DNA from: Xiphydria camelus
Lineage: Eukaryota > Arthropoda > Insecta > Hymenoptera > Xiphydriidae
DNA: 64,000 nt
Assembly (NCBI GenBank): GCA_963678675.1
Contig: OY783193.1
Span: forward strand, 23,305,309-23,369,308
Reading direction: 5' to 3'
Under the pieces are notes generated by a model, which did not search any database, was not told where the DNA came from, and was given only the letters and a program-made list of their open reading frames with translations. The translations under genes and the position numbers were made by a program. This document shows positions 12,613 to 23,680 of this stretch, piece by piece. Positions within the stretch are counted from its first letter, which is position 1, and the number at the start of each line of letters is the position of its first letter.

Positions 12613-13034
12613 GCACTTTGTATGCAGTTAGATCATTATAGTTCCGGCCCTAGTGCAACCATCAAAATATTTACCCGCATTTGTAATATAGGAAAGTAAA
12701 AGTAATCGTAAGATCTAATGTGAATACCTTCGTTGATTATTAGGTATAATTTTGATTAATGAATATTAAAAGTAAAGCTTATATACATTATAAATCGTAA
12801 CATTAGGGTAGGGTAGATAGTCGGGGTCAAATAAAATCGACCATGAAAGTAAAATTTACCAAAATTTTCAATGGTTGTACTCCGCAGTTCAGCGGTTACC
12901 AAAGGAGTTGTGTCGTCAACTAACAATCTTAAATAATATTTTATGGTATTCTCTCATTAAACTCGAGCCTCTCTCACCTCGTCTCTATACCTTTCTTAAA
13001 TATTGTAATTTAGAAAAAAAAATAAATGAGTGTA

Positions 13035-13146
13035 TGGTAGCCATGTACTTTAGAAGTGAAACTTCAGAGATCCCTCTATCCCTCGAACGGACTTTTTCTA
13101 ATAGAGGAATCTCTGAAGCTTTACTTCTAACACGCGTGGCTATTAC
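13035..13146. repeat. Long hairpin
   Basis: TTAGAAGTGAAACTTCAGAG near 13050 pairs with CTCTGAAGCTTTACTTCTAA near 13111-13130. Flanking GGTAGCCATG / CGTGGCTATTA extends the stem. The size fits a small MITE. It could resemble a small-RNA precursor, but nothing else supports that. Confidence 0.5.
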
Positions 13147-13544
13147 GCACCCATTTTTTAAAATGAAATTCTATATACGCTTTGAATTTCTCTAAAATTT
13201 GTACATGGAAGACTTGTGTTGGGCGAACGATGCATGGCACTCGCTGATGCATTTTCTGAGGACTCGGTAATTTATACTTTTCGTTATGCTCAGATGTTGG
13301 TTACACACTGATGAGTCATCGCTTTGACTTACCCCCAACCGGCTGTAAAGATGTTCCACTTTAAAAAAATGCCTTAGTCAATTTAGTCAAAATCTTTGAG
13401 TCGATGACCAAACCGTTTGATGAAACATGGATATGTTCGAAATTCTATCCATTTAGTTTACTATAATTTATTAGTTATGAAGAGAGACTTTTTTAAAGAG
13501 AAAACTATCGTTTCAAGCGTAACGAAAAATGCAGCACTAACACT

Positions 13545-14066
13545 TGTAGTCCGGTCAAAATAGACATTCATCCTTGCATAAATTCCCAAGAAGCTGAAAA
13601 TTTACATGAACGTTAGGGATATCATTCTAATAATATTGTGAAGTCCCCATCGATCTTGTGTGTGCAAACAATTTTATGCAAGGTCAAAGTTCGCAAAAAT
13701 CGGTTTCTTGGATTTATTAGCGAAACGGTTAGTTTTATGATAAAAATAGTTCAGACAAATATTGTAGATCACGCAATTCTCTATAAAAAATGTTGTTACA
13801 CTTTTTTCCTAACATTCACCATTTCTGAGAAAAAGCCATTCTAAAGTTGTATTCTCCATAATATGCATGACTACGCTGCCTATGTACATCATTGGACGTA
13901 TAATATAAGTAAAACTATTGGGTTGGTGCATAATTATTGCGGCTTTTTTTGGCGGCTTCTTTTTCTTTAAAAATTGGCATTTCGTTTATTTTTTTTCATT
14001 AAAATAATCTTCTCTATTTTGTTAATAAAATGCGTGTCGAAAATCATGTCCATATTCGTCATACCG
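13545..14066 (+). repeat. Left arm of large inverted duplication (flank plus mariner 5' end)
   Basis: Positions 13545-13917 match the reverse complement of about 21166-21560: GTCCGGTCAA, TGAACGTTAGGGATA, TCTGAGAAAAAGCCATTCTA and TACATCATTGGACGTATAAT are shared. From 13918 the sequence is a mariner terminus beginning TTGGGTTGGTGCATAATTAT after a TA. The mariner breaks off at about 14066, where the 14069-20198 element is inserted, and resumes at about 20200. Confidence 0.75.
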
Positions 14067-14326
14067 TGAGTGCACCGGTATCCGACCGTGTATGGGTATC
14101 CGTCCACCGAAGGTCGGTTATGGAAATATTTAATATTTAACATTTTTAAATGTTTTAAATTTATTTATTTGCTTCGATGCGTGGCGCTAACATCATGCTT
14201 TGAATGTATTTCGTTAGAAGAGTAGGTTAGGATTGGAAATCAGTAGTTCAGATGGATACGACAAAATGTAAGTAACAAACGTATTAAAATATGTATAAAT
14301 CGATGAATAATATATTGTGATATAAA

Positions 14327-15047
14327 CCCCCACAAAAACAGATTCTCTGTAAAAAAAGGCGGCATGTTCATTCAGTGCCAACAAAAATTGATACGTAAAA
14401 TACTCTCCAAAAAAGATTTGAAATCAATTAAGATCGCCATGTTCAAGATTTATATATAAAAAGTAAAAGGCATCATTTTAAATGAAAATTATTGTAAATC
14501 AAGTTACTAAAAAATTCGACTAAAAAAAGTTATAAAAAAATTTTAATAAAAAAGAACTTGCCGCGTTTAAGTTTTCATATTTTGTCCACTATACCGAATA
14601 ATTGGCAGTGCTTGGACGGTGCTAGAGTGATTCATAAATTGCACTGCCGAAGTCAAATTCAGAGAAATTCAGAAGGCCCCCGCCTAATCGGTTTCCCGTG
14701 TGACATTCGGTATACTGGTGGTATCATATAAGTGTATCAATTTATTTAAAATCATAAGTGCATAAACATCGAGTATAATTCTGTCTGATTTTTTTATTTT
14801 GAAGGAAAAAACGCGGCAAGTTCTTTTTTATTAAAATTTTTTTATAACTTCTTTTAGTTGAATTTTTTAGTAACTTGATTTACAATAATTTTCCTTTAAA
14901 ATGATGCCTTTTACTTTTTATATATAAATCTTGAACATGGCGATCGTAATTGATTTCAAATCTTTCTTGGAGAGTATTTTACGTATCAATTTTTGTTGGC
15001 ACTGAATGAACATGCCGCCTTTTTTTACAGAGAATCTGTTTTTGTGG
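14327..15047. mobile_element. Foldback element with about 240-bp arms
   Basis: The left arm begins CCCCCACAAAAACAGATTCT, and the right arm ends with its complement near 15025-15047. Arms share GGCGGCATGTTCATTCAGTG and ACTTGCCGCGTTT blocks in inverted orientation. The roughly 230-bp centre (14580-14805) carries TTCAGAAGGCCCCC and ATCGGTTTCCC sequence also found in the hairpin at 39682-39826. Confidence 0.8.
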
Positions 15048-15148
15048 GGGATTTCACTACTTTTTGGAATTTATTCAGGAGGAGAATACGTACATGTAGA
15101 AGAATAGCTTTTTATTACCACAAAATTAAAATCTTCCCCTTATATTTT

Positions 15149-15500
15149 TCACTTTGCCTTAGTATTTTGGAGAAATAAAACATATACCGCTTTCGAATTT
15201 ACAGACCATCGGATTTTTCTTATATTTTGGTCGTCTACAGAAATCCATGAAGACGTTTTACCTTCAACTCTCTCTCTAAGTATACTCTTCCAATGACCAT
15301 GACGAATTGTTTCATCACATGTAAAGATACCACTTATGACAGTATATATGTTGTTACATATATTAACTCGAGCCATTGGTATAGTTTTAAGAAATCCTTT
15401 TGCATGCACCGCTGAAATTTCGCCCTTACTCGTAAATAAATTTCCAGCACAGAGCATCGATATTTTGCTGCACCTGTATTCTTCTGGGAGGTCCTAAAAT
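15149..15500 (-). pseudogene. Unrecognised protein exon, element-associated
   Basis: After an acceptor-like TTATTTTAG at about 15500, the minus strand reads DLPEEYRCSKISMLCAGN and continues openly for about 115 codons to a stop at 15149. Sequence related to its beginning occurs on the + strand at about 18709-18750 (again after TTTTAG, then quickly stopped), and part of its middle recurs at 16418-16515. Repetition with spliced-exon-like edges suggests a protein gene of a mobile element that has been fragmented. I do not recognise the family, and no catalytic motif is evident. Confidence 0.4.
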
Positions 15501-15779
15501 AATTATAAAAACCCCATACAGTTCAGCCCTAACAAGTACAATCTTATCGAGCTGTACCTTATCGAGGAGATCTTTCGACGTAATGATTCTGAAATGCTTC
15601 TATGATGTTTTGCAACATTCGCGAGTTTATCGAGAAATACCTATATATTATGAGTAAAGGAATGTTTCTAACATACGGTAGTATTCACGAATATTGTAAA
15701 ATATCGCAGGAATGTTACGGAAAAGTTACTTACAAAAACGTACTTTGCAGGGTGTAAATGGTGATATTTTGTAATTTCC

Positions 15780-16150
15780 ATCGTTACACCAGAGGCAAAG
15801 AAGAAATTAAATAGAAGTGAGGTACATGTATACTTCACGTTTGACAGGTCGGTATATAAATTGAAACTTGTGAATACGAAAGAGAAAAAACTTATATCGA
15901 TAAAGAAAAAATAATAATAAAGTAGTTACTCCATTATTGTAATCCAATAACATTGTATCACTTATTTTTCTGCCACGACTTTAATTGCTGATAGTGAAGA
16001 AAAATCAAATTTATTGGTTGATCCATCCACTATCAACAATCAAAGTCGTGGCAGAAAAATAAGGGATACAATAGAAATGGATTACAATAATAGAGTAACT
16101 ACTCTTTATTATTATTTTTTCTTTATCGATGTAAGCTTTTCCTCTTTCGT
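15780..16150. repeat. Palindromic repeat family D, copy 1
   Basis: Two arms containing AAAATAATAATAAAG and a central GTGGCAGAAAAATAAGGGAT / complement pair flank a short TTTATTGGTTGATCCATCC centre. The same unit recurs around 16920-17260, 18050-18490 and 18840-19040. All copies are noncoding and lie inside the 14069-20198 element. Confidence 0.75.
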
Positions 16151-16650
16151 ATGACAGTATCTATCGTCTCCTTCCTGCAAAAAGTCACTAACTAACATAT
16201 TTTGTAAAATTCACCTAACTGGACCTAGTAGTTTAATTTTATTAAATCTTTAAATGGTAAAACTCACTAAGTGCTAAATGCGTTGGAAGTGAGCATGCGC
16301 GCATCATAAAAAGTCATTAACCGAAATATAATACCGATATTATAGAGCAGAAACTACCTACTAAGTCAGTTGATGATAAATGTTAGTTAGTGACTTTTTG
16401 CAGGAAGGGGACGATATGTTGTTACATATATTAACTCGAGACGTTGGAATAGTTTTAAGAAATCCTTTTGCATGCACCGCTGAAATTTCGCCCCCTTACT
16501 CGTAAATAAATTTAATTTAATTATTACCAAATCATTTACAGCTTCGATGCTGACCTTACGACTCATTTCAGTCCGAGTAGAACATTAATTGCAAATATCA
16601 TCATAAACATGCCAATGCGAATAAAAATCATCTATTAACTGTTGCAGATC

Positions 16651-16757
16651 AAGTATTCCGTTGTGGTGGGGTCCTGATTGGTCTACTCGCTAAGATGCGT
16701 ATACGTTTCTTAGCGAGTAGACCAATCAGGACCCCCACCGCAATGGAATACTTGATC
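16651..16757. mobile_element. Compact hairpin MITE
   Basis: CCTGATTGGTCTACTCGCTA near 16671 pairs with TAGCGAGTAGACCAATCAGG near 16717-16736. The stem continues outward through AGTATTCC / GGAATACT. Arms are about 48 bp with almost no loop. A third copy of the inner motif (CCTGATTGGTCT) follows at 16757. Confidence 0.8.
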
Positions 16758-16919
16758 CTGATTGGTCTCTTCGCTGAGTTGCGTGCACGCAAAGATACGA
16801 GTGACTCGAGAAAGGCCCCCCTGATCTCCCGGTAGCTGTCAATTCGGGAGATCGAAGCATCTATTAACCTCGAAATCAAGTGTACAAGTGATAAGATAAT
16901 AATTATTCGGGTTTCTTCG

Positions 16920-17260
16920 GTGAGTTTCCCCAAGTGTTTAAAGTAGTTACTCCATTATTGTAATCCAATTCCATTGTGTATCCCTTATTTTTCTGCCATG
17001 ACATTGATTGTTGATAGTGGATGGATTAGCTAATAAATTTGATTTTTATTCACTATCAACTATCAAAGTCGTGGCAGAAAAATAAGGGATTCAATGGAAT
17101 TGGATTACAGTAATGTAGTAACTACTTTATTATTATTTTTTCTTTATCGATATAGTCCCTCTTTCGTATTATACTATCCCAAGTTCGAATTTATATACCG
17201 ACCTGTCAAACGTGAAGTGTACATGTACCTCACTTTTATCTCATTAAGTATTACCGCAGA
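16920..17260. repeat. Palindromic repeat family D, copy 2
   Basis: Same arm-centre-arm structure as copy 1 (GTGGCAGAAAAATAAGGGAT near 17072). It continues into the shared outer block containing CGACCTGTCAAACGTGAAGT. Confidence 0.75.
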
Positions 17261-18215
17261 CTCTGATATGTCATCTCGTACAGGTGCAACCGAAGAGGAC
17301 CTAGCTCGTGTTCTGTCCGTAAAAAGATGACTCGATGGACATCGGAGAATGTCAGACTTGTCACCGAGCGCCTATTACCCACGGTACATTTATTGCAATA
17401 TGCGCTATTCGTTTCAATTATTCCTGCTTTAAATAACTTTCACTTCTTTCAAAGTATTTACCTTGTACAAACTGTTCATCGTAGGGTGCAGCGATCAAAG
17501 ATTTTGACTCTAATCGTAGACAAATTATTCCTGCGATGATGTTCCAGTTGCAAAGCATACACTAGCAAGTCAGCTTACAGAGCATCCGATGGTTAGTATC
17601 AACTTTACCTCTTTTGGAACACCCATCACCCGAGCATAATCACGATTACGTTAATGTTAATCGCAGAATAGACCGTGAGCTCGGGCACATTATCGCAGTA
17701 GTAGTTCGGTACACCGAATTGCCTTTTAGTTTTAATAGATGAACTTGTCTACGACGAGTCGCTAATATCGATCGCTGCCTCCTACCACGAACAGTTCATA
17801 AAAGGTTATTACCTTGAAAGAAGTAAAAGTTATTTAACGCTGGAATAGTTGAAAGGAGAAACGCGTATTGCAATTAATGCATCGTGGGTAATAGGCGCTC
17901 CGTGACAAGCCGGACATTCTCCGATGTCCATCGAGTCATCTTTTTACGGACCGGACACGAGCTAGATCCTCTTCGGTTGCACCTGTACGAGATGACATGT
18001 GAGAAAATCGTGAGTCTTCATGAAAATCTTCTATCGTACTCGTTGTGCAGTAATACTTAATGAAATAAAAGTGAGGTACATGTGTACACTTCACGTTTGA
18101 CAGGTCGGTATATAAATTCGAACTTGGGATAGTATAACACGAAAGAGGAAATATATATCGATAAAGAAAAAATAATAATAAAGTAGTTACTACATTACTA
18201 TAATCCAATTCCATT
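17085..18215. repeat. Large inverted repeat, arms about 420-470 bp
   Basis: The left arm (17085-17550) and right arm (about 17795-18215) share, in opposite orientation, GATGACTCGATGGACATCGG, GCGCCTATTACCCACG and the family-D outer block. The spacer is about 17560-17790. An apparent frame around CAGGTGCAACCGAAGAGGAC is conserved between arms only because the DNA is duplicated. Confidence 0.7.
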
Positions 18216-18490
18216 GTATCCCTTATTTTTCTGCCGCGACTGATTGTTGATAGTGAATAAAAATTAAATTTATTGGCTGATCCATCCACTATCAATAATC
18301 AAAGTTGTGGCAGAAAAATAAAGGATACACAATAGAATTGGATTACAATAATGTAGTAACTACTTTATTACTATTTTTCCTTTCTCGATATATTTCCTCT
18401 TTCGTATTATACTATCAGAAGTTCCAATTTATATACCAACCTATCAAACGTGAAATGTACATGTACCTCACTTCTATTTCATCTCTTCTT
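18050..18490. repeat. Palindromic repeat family D, copy 3
   Basis: Third full copy, centred near 18270 on the GTGGCAGAAAAATAA inverted pair, with the same AT-rich arms. Confidence 0.75.
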
Positions 18491-18839
18491 CGCCTCTGAT
18501 GTAACGATGGAAATTACAAAATATCCATTTAAAGTGGCACACGTCCATGCACTCGAGACAGCAGATCCAACTCGCCAAATGAACTAATGCAACTGGTTCT
18601 TGGAACAGTAAGTGGATGATCCTTTGTTCGAAAGAAACCCCCTCGGGTTCGCATACGATCTGTAACAAATTGTAAATAACAATCATATGGGATTTTTATA
18701 ATTATTTTAGGAAGTCCCAGAAGAAAACAGGTGCAGTAAAATATCGATGCTGTGCTAGAATGAATAAGGAATAACCCTCGAACCCTAATCGGTATCAGTG
18801 ATTCCTCATTGACTGTCGTTACAACAGAGACGAAGAACA

Positions 18840-19040
18840 GATGAAATAGAAGTGAGGTATATGTACACTTCAGGTTTGACAGGTCGGTGTGTAAATTGGA
18901 ACTTGTAATAGTACGAAAGAGGAAATATATCGATAGAGAAAAAATAATGATAAAGTAATTACTTGATTGTGTGTTGTGATCCAATTCCATTGCATCTCCT
19001 ATTTTTCTCCCACGGCTTTGATTGTGACAGAGAAGAAAAG
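18840..19040. repeat. Palindromic repeat family D, partial copy
   Basis: Only the left half of the family-D unit is present, ending near the inverted-pair motif. It is preceded by the short exon-like fragment at 18709-18750. Confidence 0.6.
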
Positions 19041-19659
19041 CCATAGATTCGTCTCGTGCTCGCATGACGCTGAAACAAAAATAGAATTATCACAAAGATA
19101 ATTGTCCTTCCATCGAAAGTGAGGTTAAAGCTGTCAGATGGCAATTAAACTTATCTGATGGTGATTCTTCTGAGATACTGTCGTCTCCTTTCCTGCTCTT
19201 TATGCACAGGCAACCAGAGAAACACAGCACTGCATCCGTCTACTATCTCGATTATCGAAAAAAAAAAAACGATTATTAAACTATATGGAGCGTCTGTCAC
19301 ATTTACCACTATTGAGATTCATAACTCCGATTACACTGAATTTTTACAGTTTATTAACAAGCGCGTCCGAGGATCGAAATAAACGCGAGGTTAATCGTTT
19401 CGCGATTGGAAATATTTTATTAACTTTGAAAATACCCAAACATTTAAGGAATATATTCTCTCACACACTCTCACATACATTTGATGGCGGATGCGTGTGG
19501 CCGTATCTGTGTATATATTTCCGATCAGGCCGACTATCGCCGAAGGTAGGCGGAATTTTTGTGAGATTTTGACATATATATATTGCCCGAGAAATCGGAT
19601 TCTCGACTTTTAGGCGCAAGGGGCGTGGCTTCGCGTTGCTAAGGAAAAATCTCTGTTAA

Positions 19660-19825
19660 TATGTAACTTATAACATTTATTCTGGTCTCTATCAATAGAG
19701 AATAGTCAATTTATATGGCGTAACTAAGCATAGTTTTGGTTATAACCGTATATTTATTGAGAAAATTCGATGTAAAAATTGAGGGGTGCAGGGGGCAGAC
19801 ATTTGTGGTGTAAAGAGATACGGGT
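19660..19825. repeat. Dispersed repeat, copy 2 (see 5735-5905)
   Basis: Direct-orientation relative of 5735-5905, sharing GAGAAAATTCGATGTAAAAA and the GGGGGCAGACAT block. Confidence 0.65.
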
Positions 19826-20199
19826 GCGCTCGCCACATCAGTGCTGTCGTGTCTGAGTGCGAAACTACTTGAACGAACATGCCGCGAGACACTGCCGTGT
19901 CTCTTGATTAAAATTATTGGAAGTGCTGAAAAGGACATTTAATTATTGTAAAATTACGTTATTCGGTACCGGCGCAGAGCGAAAACAGACGGTCGAATAC
20001 TGACCCTTTTGACCCTTCACTTAAAAATTTTATTTTTTTATTATTATAAATCCCTTTTCAAATTTTTTAATTTTTTTATTGATGAAGAAGAGTCCATCAT
20101 TGTATTATATTTACTCTTCTTCCTATATTTGGCCATGGTAATTCAATATTACATTTCCCGCTAAAAAAAATCTTACATGGACGGATACCGGTGCACTCA

Positions 20200-20420
20200 G
20201 ATTATGCTCTACCACTTCGAGAAAGAATGGAAGGCGGCACAGTTATTTCGCGATCTCAACGAACTTTTCGGCAAGGGAACAATCAGCAAAAGCCAATTGG
20301 AAAGATAGTTAAAAAAGTTCAAATCGGGCGATACAAACTTTACAAAAGACGAAGGAAGAGGTCAACCATCTGGTTTCGAAGACCAGGCACTTTTGGCAGC
20401 CGTGGAAGAAGACGACGTTT
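20200..20420 (+). pseudogene. Mariner transposase 5' fragment, left copy
   Basis: Reads as the N-terminal helix-turn-helix region of a mariner transposase, homologous to the opposite-strand copy at 20421-20875: LPLREWKAAQ-like start, a DLNELFG-like segment, then GTISKSQ. It contains an in-frame stop and frameshifts (for example a TAG within AAAGATAGTTAAA near 20304). It ends after the equivalent of the AVEED segment, about 75-80 codons in, where the opposite-strand copy begins. Non-functional. Confidence 0.75.
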
Positions 20421-20875
20421 TTGAAAAGAAGCCACGATTCATCTCCAGTGACGAGATTCTTTAGGAAGGGTGCTTGCTCGTTTCGCTGCAGCAAATCAGT
20501 GAAAATTCGTACACGTTCGGCTTCGTTGAGGTCGGAGAGTTCGTGGGGAACCCATACAGCCAATTTCCATACTTTTCCGATCTTTTTGAGACGACGAACA
20601 ATGGTCGAATGGTCCACATCAAAGTCGTCGGCCAGCATTGGTATTGTCAAGCTTTCGTCTTCTTTGACGGCTGCCAAAAGTGCCTGGTCGTTAAAATTAG
20701 ATGGTCGACCTCTTCCTTCTTCATCTGTAATGTTTGTATCGCCCAATTTGAACTTTTTGAACCATCTTTCAACTTGGCTTTTGCTGATTGTTCCCTCGCC
20801 GAAAAGTTCGTTGAGATCGCGAAATGACTGTGCCGCCTTCCATCTTTCTCGAAGTGGTAGAGTATAATATGACAA
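20421..20875 (-). pseudogene. Mariner transposase N-terminal half, right copy
   Basis: From ATG at 20875, the minus strand encodes a typical mariner N-terminus of about 150 residues. It has the first helix-turn-helix (ERWKAAQSFRDLNELFG, GTISKSQVERWFKKFKLGD), a GRGRPS linker, the second HTH (VDHSTIVRRLKKIGKV), then WVPHELSD and VTGDESW, which carries the first catalytic Asp of the mariner DDD triad. It breaks off a few residues later (LLFKN), losing the other two catalytic residues. The homologous left copy faces it head to head, so no functional transposase can be made here. Confidence 0.85.
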
Positions 20876-21560
20876 ATATGGACATGATTTTCGACACGAA
20901 TTTTATTAATTAAATAGAGACGATTATTTTAATGAAAAAAAAATAAACAAAATGCCAATTTTTAAAGGAAAAGAAGCCGCCAAAAAAGCCACAATAATTA
21001 TACACCAACCCAATATTAGTCTGCGTGACTAATATATTAATATTGAATGATAATTCTAAAGGCGCGTCCTCACTGAGTCGACATTGTCGATCGATTCTGT
21101 CGACTCAGTGTGGACGCGCCTTTAGAATTATCATTCAATAATAATGTATTAGTCACGCAGACTAACAGTTTTACTTATATTATACGTCCAATGATGTACA
21201 TAGGCAGCGTAGTTACACATATTATGGAGAATACAACTTTAGAATGGCTTTTTCTCAGAAATGGTGAATCTAGGAAAAAAGTGTAAGAACAATTTTTGTA
21301 GAGAATTGCATGATCTACAATTTTTGTTGGAACTATTTTTATTATTAAACACACACTAACCGTTTCGGTAATAAATCCAAAAAACCCATTTTTGCGAACT
21401 TTGACCTTGTAAAAAATTTTTTGCACACACGGGATCGATGGGGACTTTTCACAATTTCATTATAATGGTATCCCTAACGTTCATGTAAATTTTCAGCTTC
21501 TTGGGAATTTATGCAAGGGTACCCCTATTTTTTAGGCTAACTTGACCGGACTATTGCCCG
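20876..21560 (-). repeat. Right arm of large inverted duplication (mariner 5' UTR, TIR and flank)
   Basis: Positions 20876-21013 are a mariner 5' UTR and TIR ending CACCAACCCAA next to TA. Positions 21166-21560 are the same flanking DNA found at 13545-13917, inverted. Because non-mariner flank is duplicated too, the palindrome arose by inverted duplication of a segment rather than by mariner folding alone. Confidence 0.75.
21016..21165. mobile_element. Hairpin MITE inserted beside the mariner TIR
   Basis: TTAGTCTGCGTGACTAAT at the left pairs with ATTAGTCACGCAGACTAA at the right. Inner arms include TTGAATGATAATTCTAAAGG and AGGCGCGTCC, and the loop holds a GTCGACTCAGT inverted pair. It is absent from the corresponding place in the left arm (13911-13918), which gives an empty-site comparison inside the window. 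Confidence 0.85.
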
Positions 21561-21800
21561 AGAGTGAGGAGTGGGGCGTTCGGTATCCTCACTGTAGCTA
21601 ACAAGCATCCCACTCCTGAGCGTTGCACTTTTCGTTACATTCTGATTAGTCACCGCCTCGACTTATTCTATCGGATGTAAAGAAGCTTCACTTCAATAAA
21701 TGTCATAATAAGTTCTAACACTCTTTTGGGAAATGTCCCGTTCTTTCTACCAACCTAATCTTTCTTTGCGCGATCTTTTTATTTTGTTTTTGCACGACAG

Positions 21801-22255
21801 AACTTTCGGCGCCAAGTGTGCCAAGTGCGGACGCAGCGTAGGAGCGGGCGATTGGGTGAGACGAGCCAGGGAGAGAGTCTATCACTTGGCTTGCTTTGCC
21901 TGCGACGCCTGTTCCCGTCAACTCTCCACCGGAGAAGAGTTTGCCCTGCTCGACGCCCGTTTGCTGTGCAGGGCGCATTATCTGGACGTGATCGAGGGCA
22001 ACAACACCTCTTCTTCCGAGGATTGCGACTCGGAGCATGGCGGCAAGGGCAGCAAAACCAAACGGGTCAGGACGACCTTCACCGAGGATCAGCTGTCGGT
22101 TCTCCAAGCGAACTTTCAGCTCGACAGCAATCCCGACGGACAAGATCTGGAGAGGATAGCGCATGTTACGGGCCTTAGTAAGAGGGTCACGCAGGTCTGG
22201 TTTCAGAACTCGAGGGCAAGGCAGAAGAAACACAGTGGCAAGGTGAAGACGCAAA
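21801..22255 (+). CDS. Awh: Arrowhead (LIM-homeobox) exon: LIM2 and homeodomain
   Basis: This exon encodes the second LIM zinc finger and the complete homeodomain of a LIM-homeodomain transcription factor of the Lhx6/8 class, matching insect Arrowhead. In Drosophila this nuclear factor controls establishment of imaginal cell populations and some neurons. The LIM2 ligands are visible (CAKC, HLAC, CDAC, CRAH). The linker has a Ser/Glu-rich NTSSSEDCDSE stretch. The 60-residue homeodomain starts KTKRVRTTFTEDQL and has recognition helix VTQVWFQNSRARQKKH. An acceptor CACGACAG precedes 21801, and a donor GTGAGT follows 22255. The exon enters with two bases of a codon from the previous exon and leaves in phase 1, matching the exon at 46737. 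The LIM1 exon was not found and probably lies outside the window. The in-frame ATG at 21733 lies in the intron and is not the start. Confidence 0.9.
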
Positions 22256-23478
22256 GTGAGTGCGACTCTAAGCATTTCTACGCCTAAGAAAATTATTTTG
22301 CGAACTCGGTTATATTTCCTGCGGCTTCTGTGTAAAACGTTTTGCTGATGGGAAGTTTAATCGAATTAACTCAAATGAAGAAGAAATAGATTTGTTCCGT
22401 TTCGTTATCGCTGTATAGAGTATACTCGTACCTACTGATCTCTGAATGCAAATCGAAATGTCGTTTACTTTTTGTAACGCAAAGTAGGATATGGAGCATT
22501 CCATACCAAGTGGGCATATTTTTGGCAAGGGGTCATCAATATTAAAACTCTTTAGAATTTCGATTTCTTACGATACTGTAGGAAGAAACCTAGGATATAA
22601 GGATTTACTCCCGGTCTGCATGGTTTGGAAGATATTTAATTCGACAGGGTAGAGCGAAAATGCTTTCGTGTGTCTGTCTATCTATCCGTTTATTTCACGA
22701 TAACTTTTAAACGCTTTCGTCGATCACGATAAAACTCAGCACGTATGTTCACTGAACCTCAGCGCATCGTAAGCTTATTGGTGAACGCGATAGGAACGGT
22801 GGAAAGGGAATTAATCATTCCCAATATGGACGGACTTAGTACATGAAGTGACGTTTTCTGGCTTCAAACTTCGTACGCTACGAAAACGGCGCTAGATAGC
22901 CCAAAACTTTATATGGACAATAAAATTTCCTACAAAAAAGTCAAGGAGTGCTTATATCTAGCTGCAATAATTCAGTCGTAGCGAACGTTCATATTTGTCG
23001 CTCGGAAAAATTCGGCGTTTACATCTACCAGGTGCGTCGTAAGTACACTTGAGGACACTGAATCTGTCCGACCCTCTTTCAATCTACAATTTCAGTGAGG
23101 TCTACTGTTAGCAGAACTACTAGTTTAATTGTTTGAAAAAAAATGTTTTTATAATAAGTATATTTAATCACACATTTCTTGAATCTTGCAGCCGGTGGAA
23201 ATAAAACTTACTAGGGTTTTTCTCTATTGTGAAGATTCACGATTTCTATTGAAAATATTTCCAAAATAAAGAAAAAGAATTTATTCGTAAAGAAATTTAA
23301 CAAAATTGGCAACAAATAAATGCCATTACATAGGTGAGAAGTGGGATGAAAGAGACATGTATTGAACAGGTCATTATTATTTTCTGGAAATTGAAGCATT
23401 TTCCCAGAACGAAAGTATTTTCATTATGTGGTAGTACTGATACATGTTCAGCCACACCCAACTTAACCTTCTAACCAT
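22256..23478 (+). other. Start of the long Awh intron, no further gene seen
   Basis: The intron runs from 22256 to 46736. This first 1.2 kb has no repeat pair that I could match and no supported ORF. It contains a poly-pyrimidine patch near 22675 (TGTCTGTCTATCTATCC). Confidence 0.6.
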
Positions 23479-23680
23479 ATTCGGGTCTTTTTCGACGCAG
23501 AGCATTTTTTAAATCCGCATAGTTTTTTAAATATTCCACATACTATCTCGAAACTTCGTGACTTTTACTTTGAAACATTTTCATAAATTTTAGTGAATAA
23601 ATCATTTGCGGCAATGATCTATAATAGGAGCTATAAAAAAAAGTAACGTTGACCGTGTTCGGATCGAAAAAGACCCGATT
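23479..23680. repeat. Inverted repeat around GGGTCTTTTTCGA
   Basis: TCGGGTCTTTTTCGA near 23481 pairs with TCGAAAAAGACCCGA near 23664-23678. The arms are short and the centre is about 170 bases of AT-rich DNA. MITE-like. Confidence 0.6.

Larger units (their letters stand above)
14069..20198. mobile_element. 6.1-kb TIR element inserted within mariner, itself full of foldback repeats
   Basis: TGAGTGCACCGGTATCCG at 14069 reappears as its reverse complement at 20181-20198. Mariner sequence on the left (ending GTCATA) and right (starting TTATGCTCT) joins into the order seen in the uninterrupted mariner arm on the right, so everything between is an insertion. No clean target duplication is visible. 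A start-like ATGGATACGACAAAAT followed by GTAAGT near 14253 may be a remnant first exon. Most of the interior is later foldback insertions. Confidence 0.6.

Noticed and set aside
17936..18499. Frames of 119 and 64 codons around repeat family D
   Set aside because: These frames follow the repeated arms and match each other only because of DNA-level repetition. No domain.
18529..19065. 178-codon minus-strand frame
   Set aside because: It crosses unrelated pieces (an exon fragment, then a family-D arm) with no consistent coding character.
20421..20867. 148-codon plus-strand frame opposite the mariner copy
   Set aside because: It is the antisense shadow of the mariner transposase frame.
21733..21800. 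ATG at 21733 as the start of the LIM-homeobox protein
   Set aside because: The 22 codons before 21801 have no LIM similarity and lie upstream of a clear acceptor (CACGACAG). The protein would lack LIM1.
1..21800. Upstream Awh exon encoding LIM1
   Set aside because: I found no stretch with the expected Cys/His spacing next to splice sites, so it is probably beyond the left edge.
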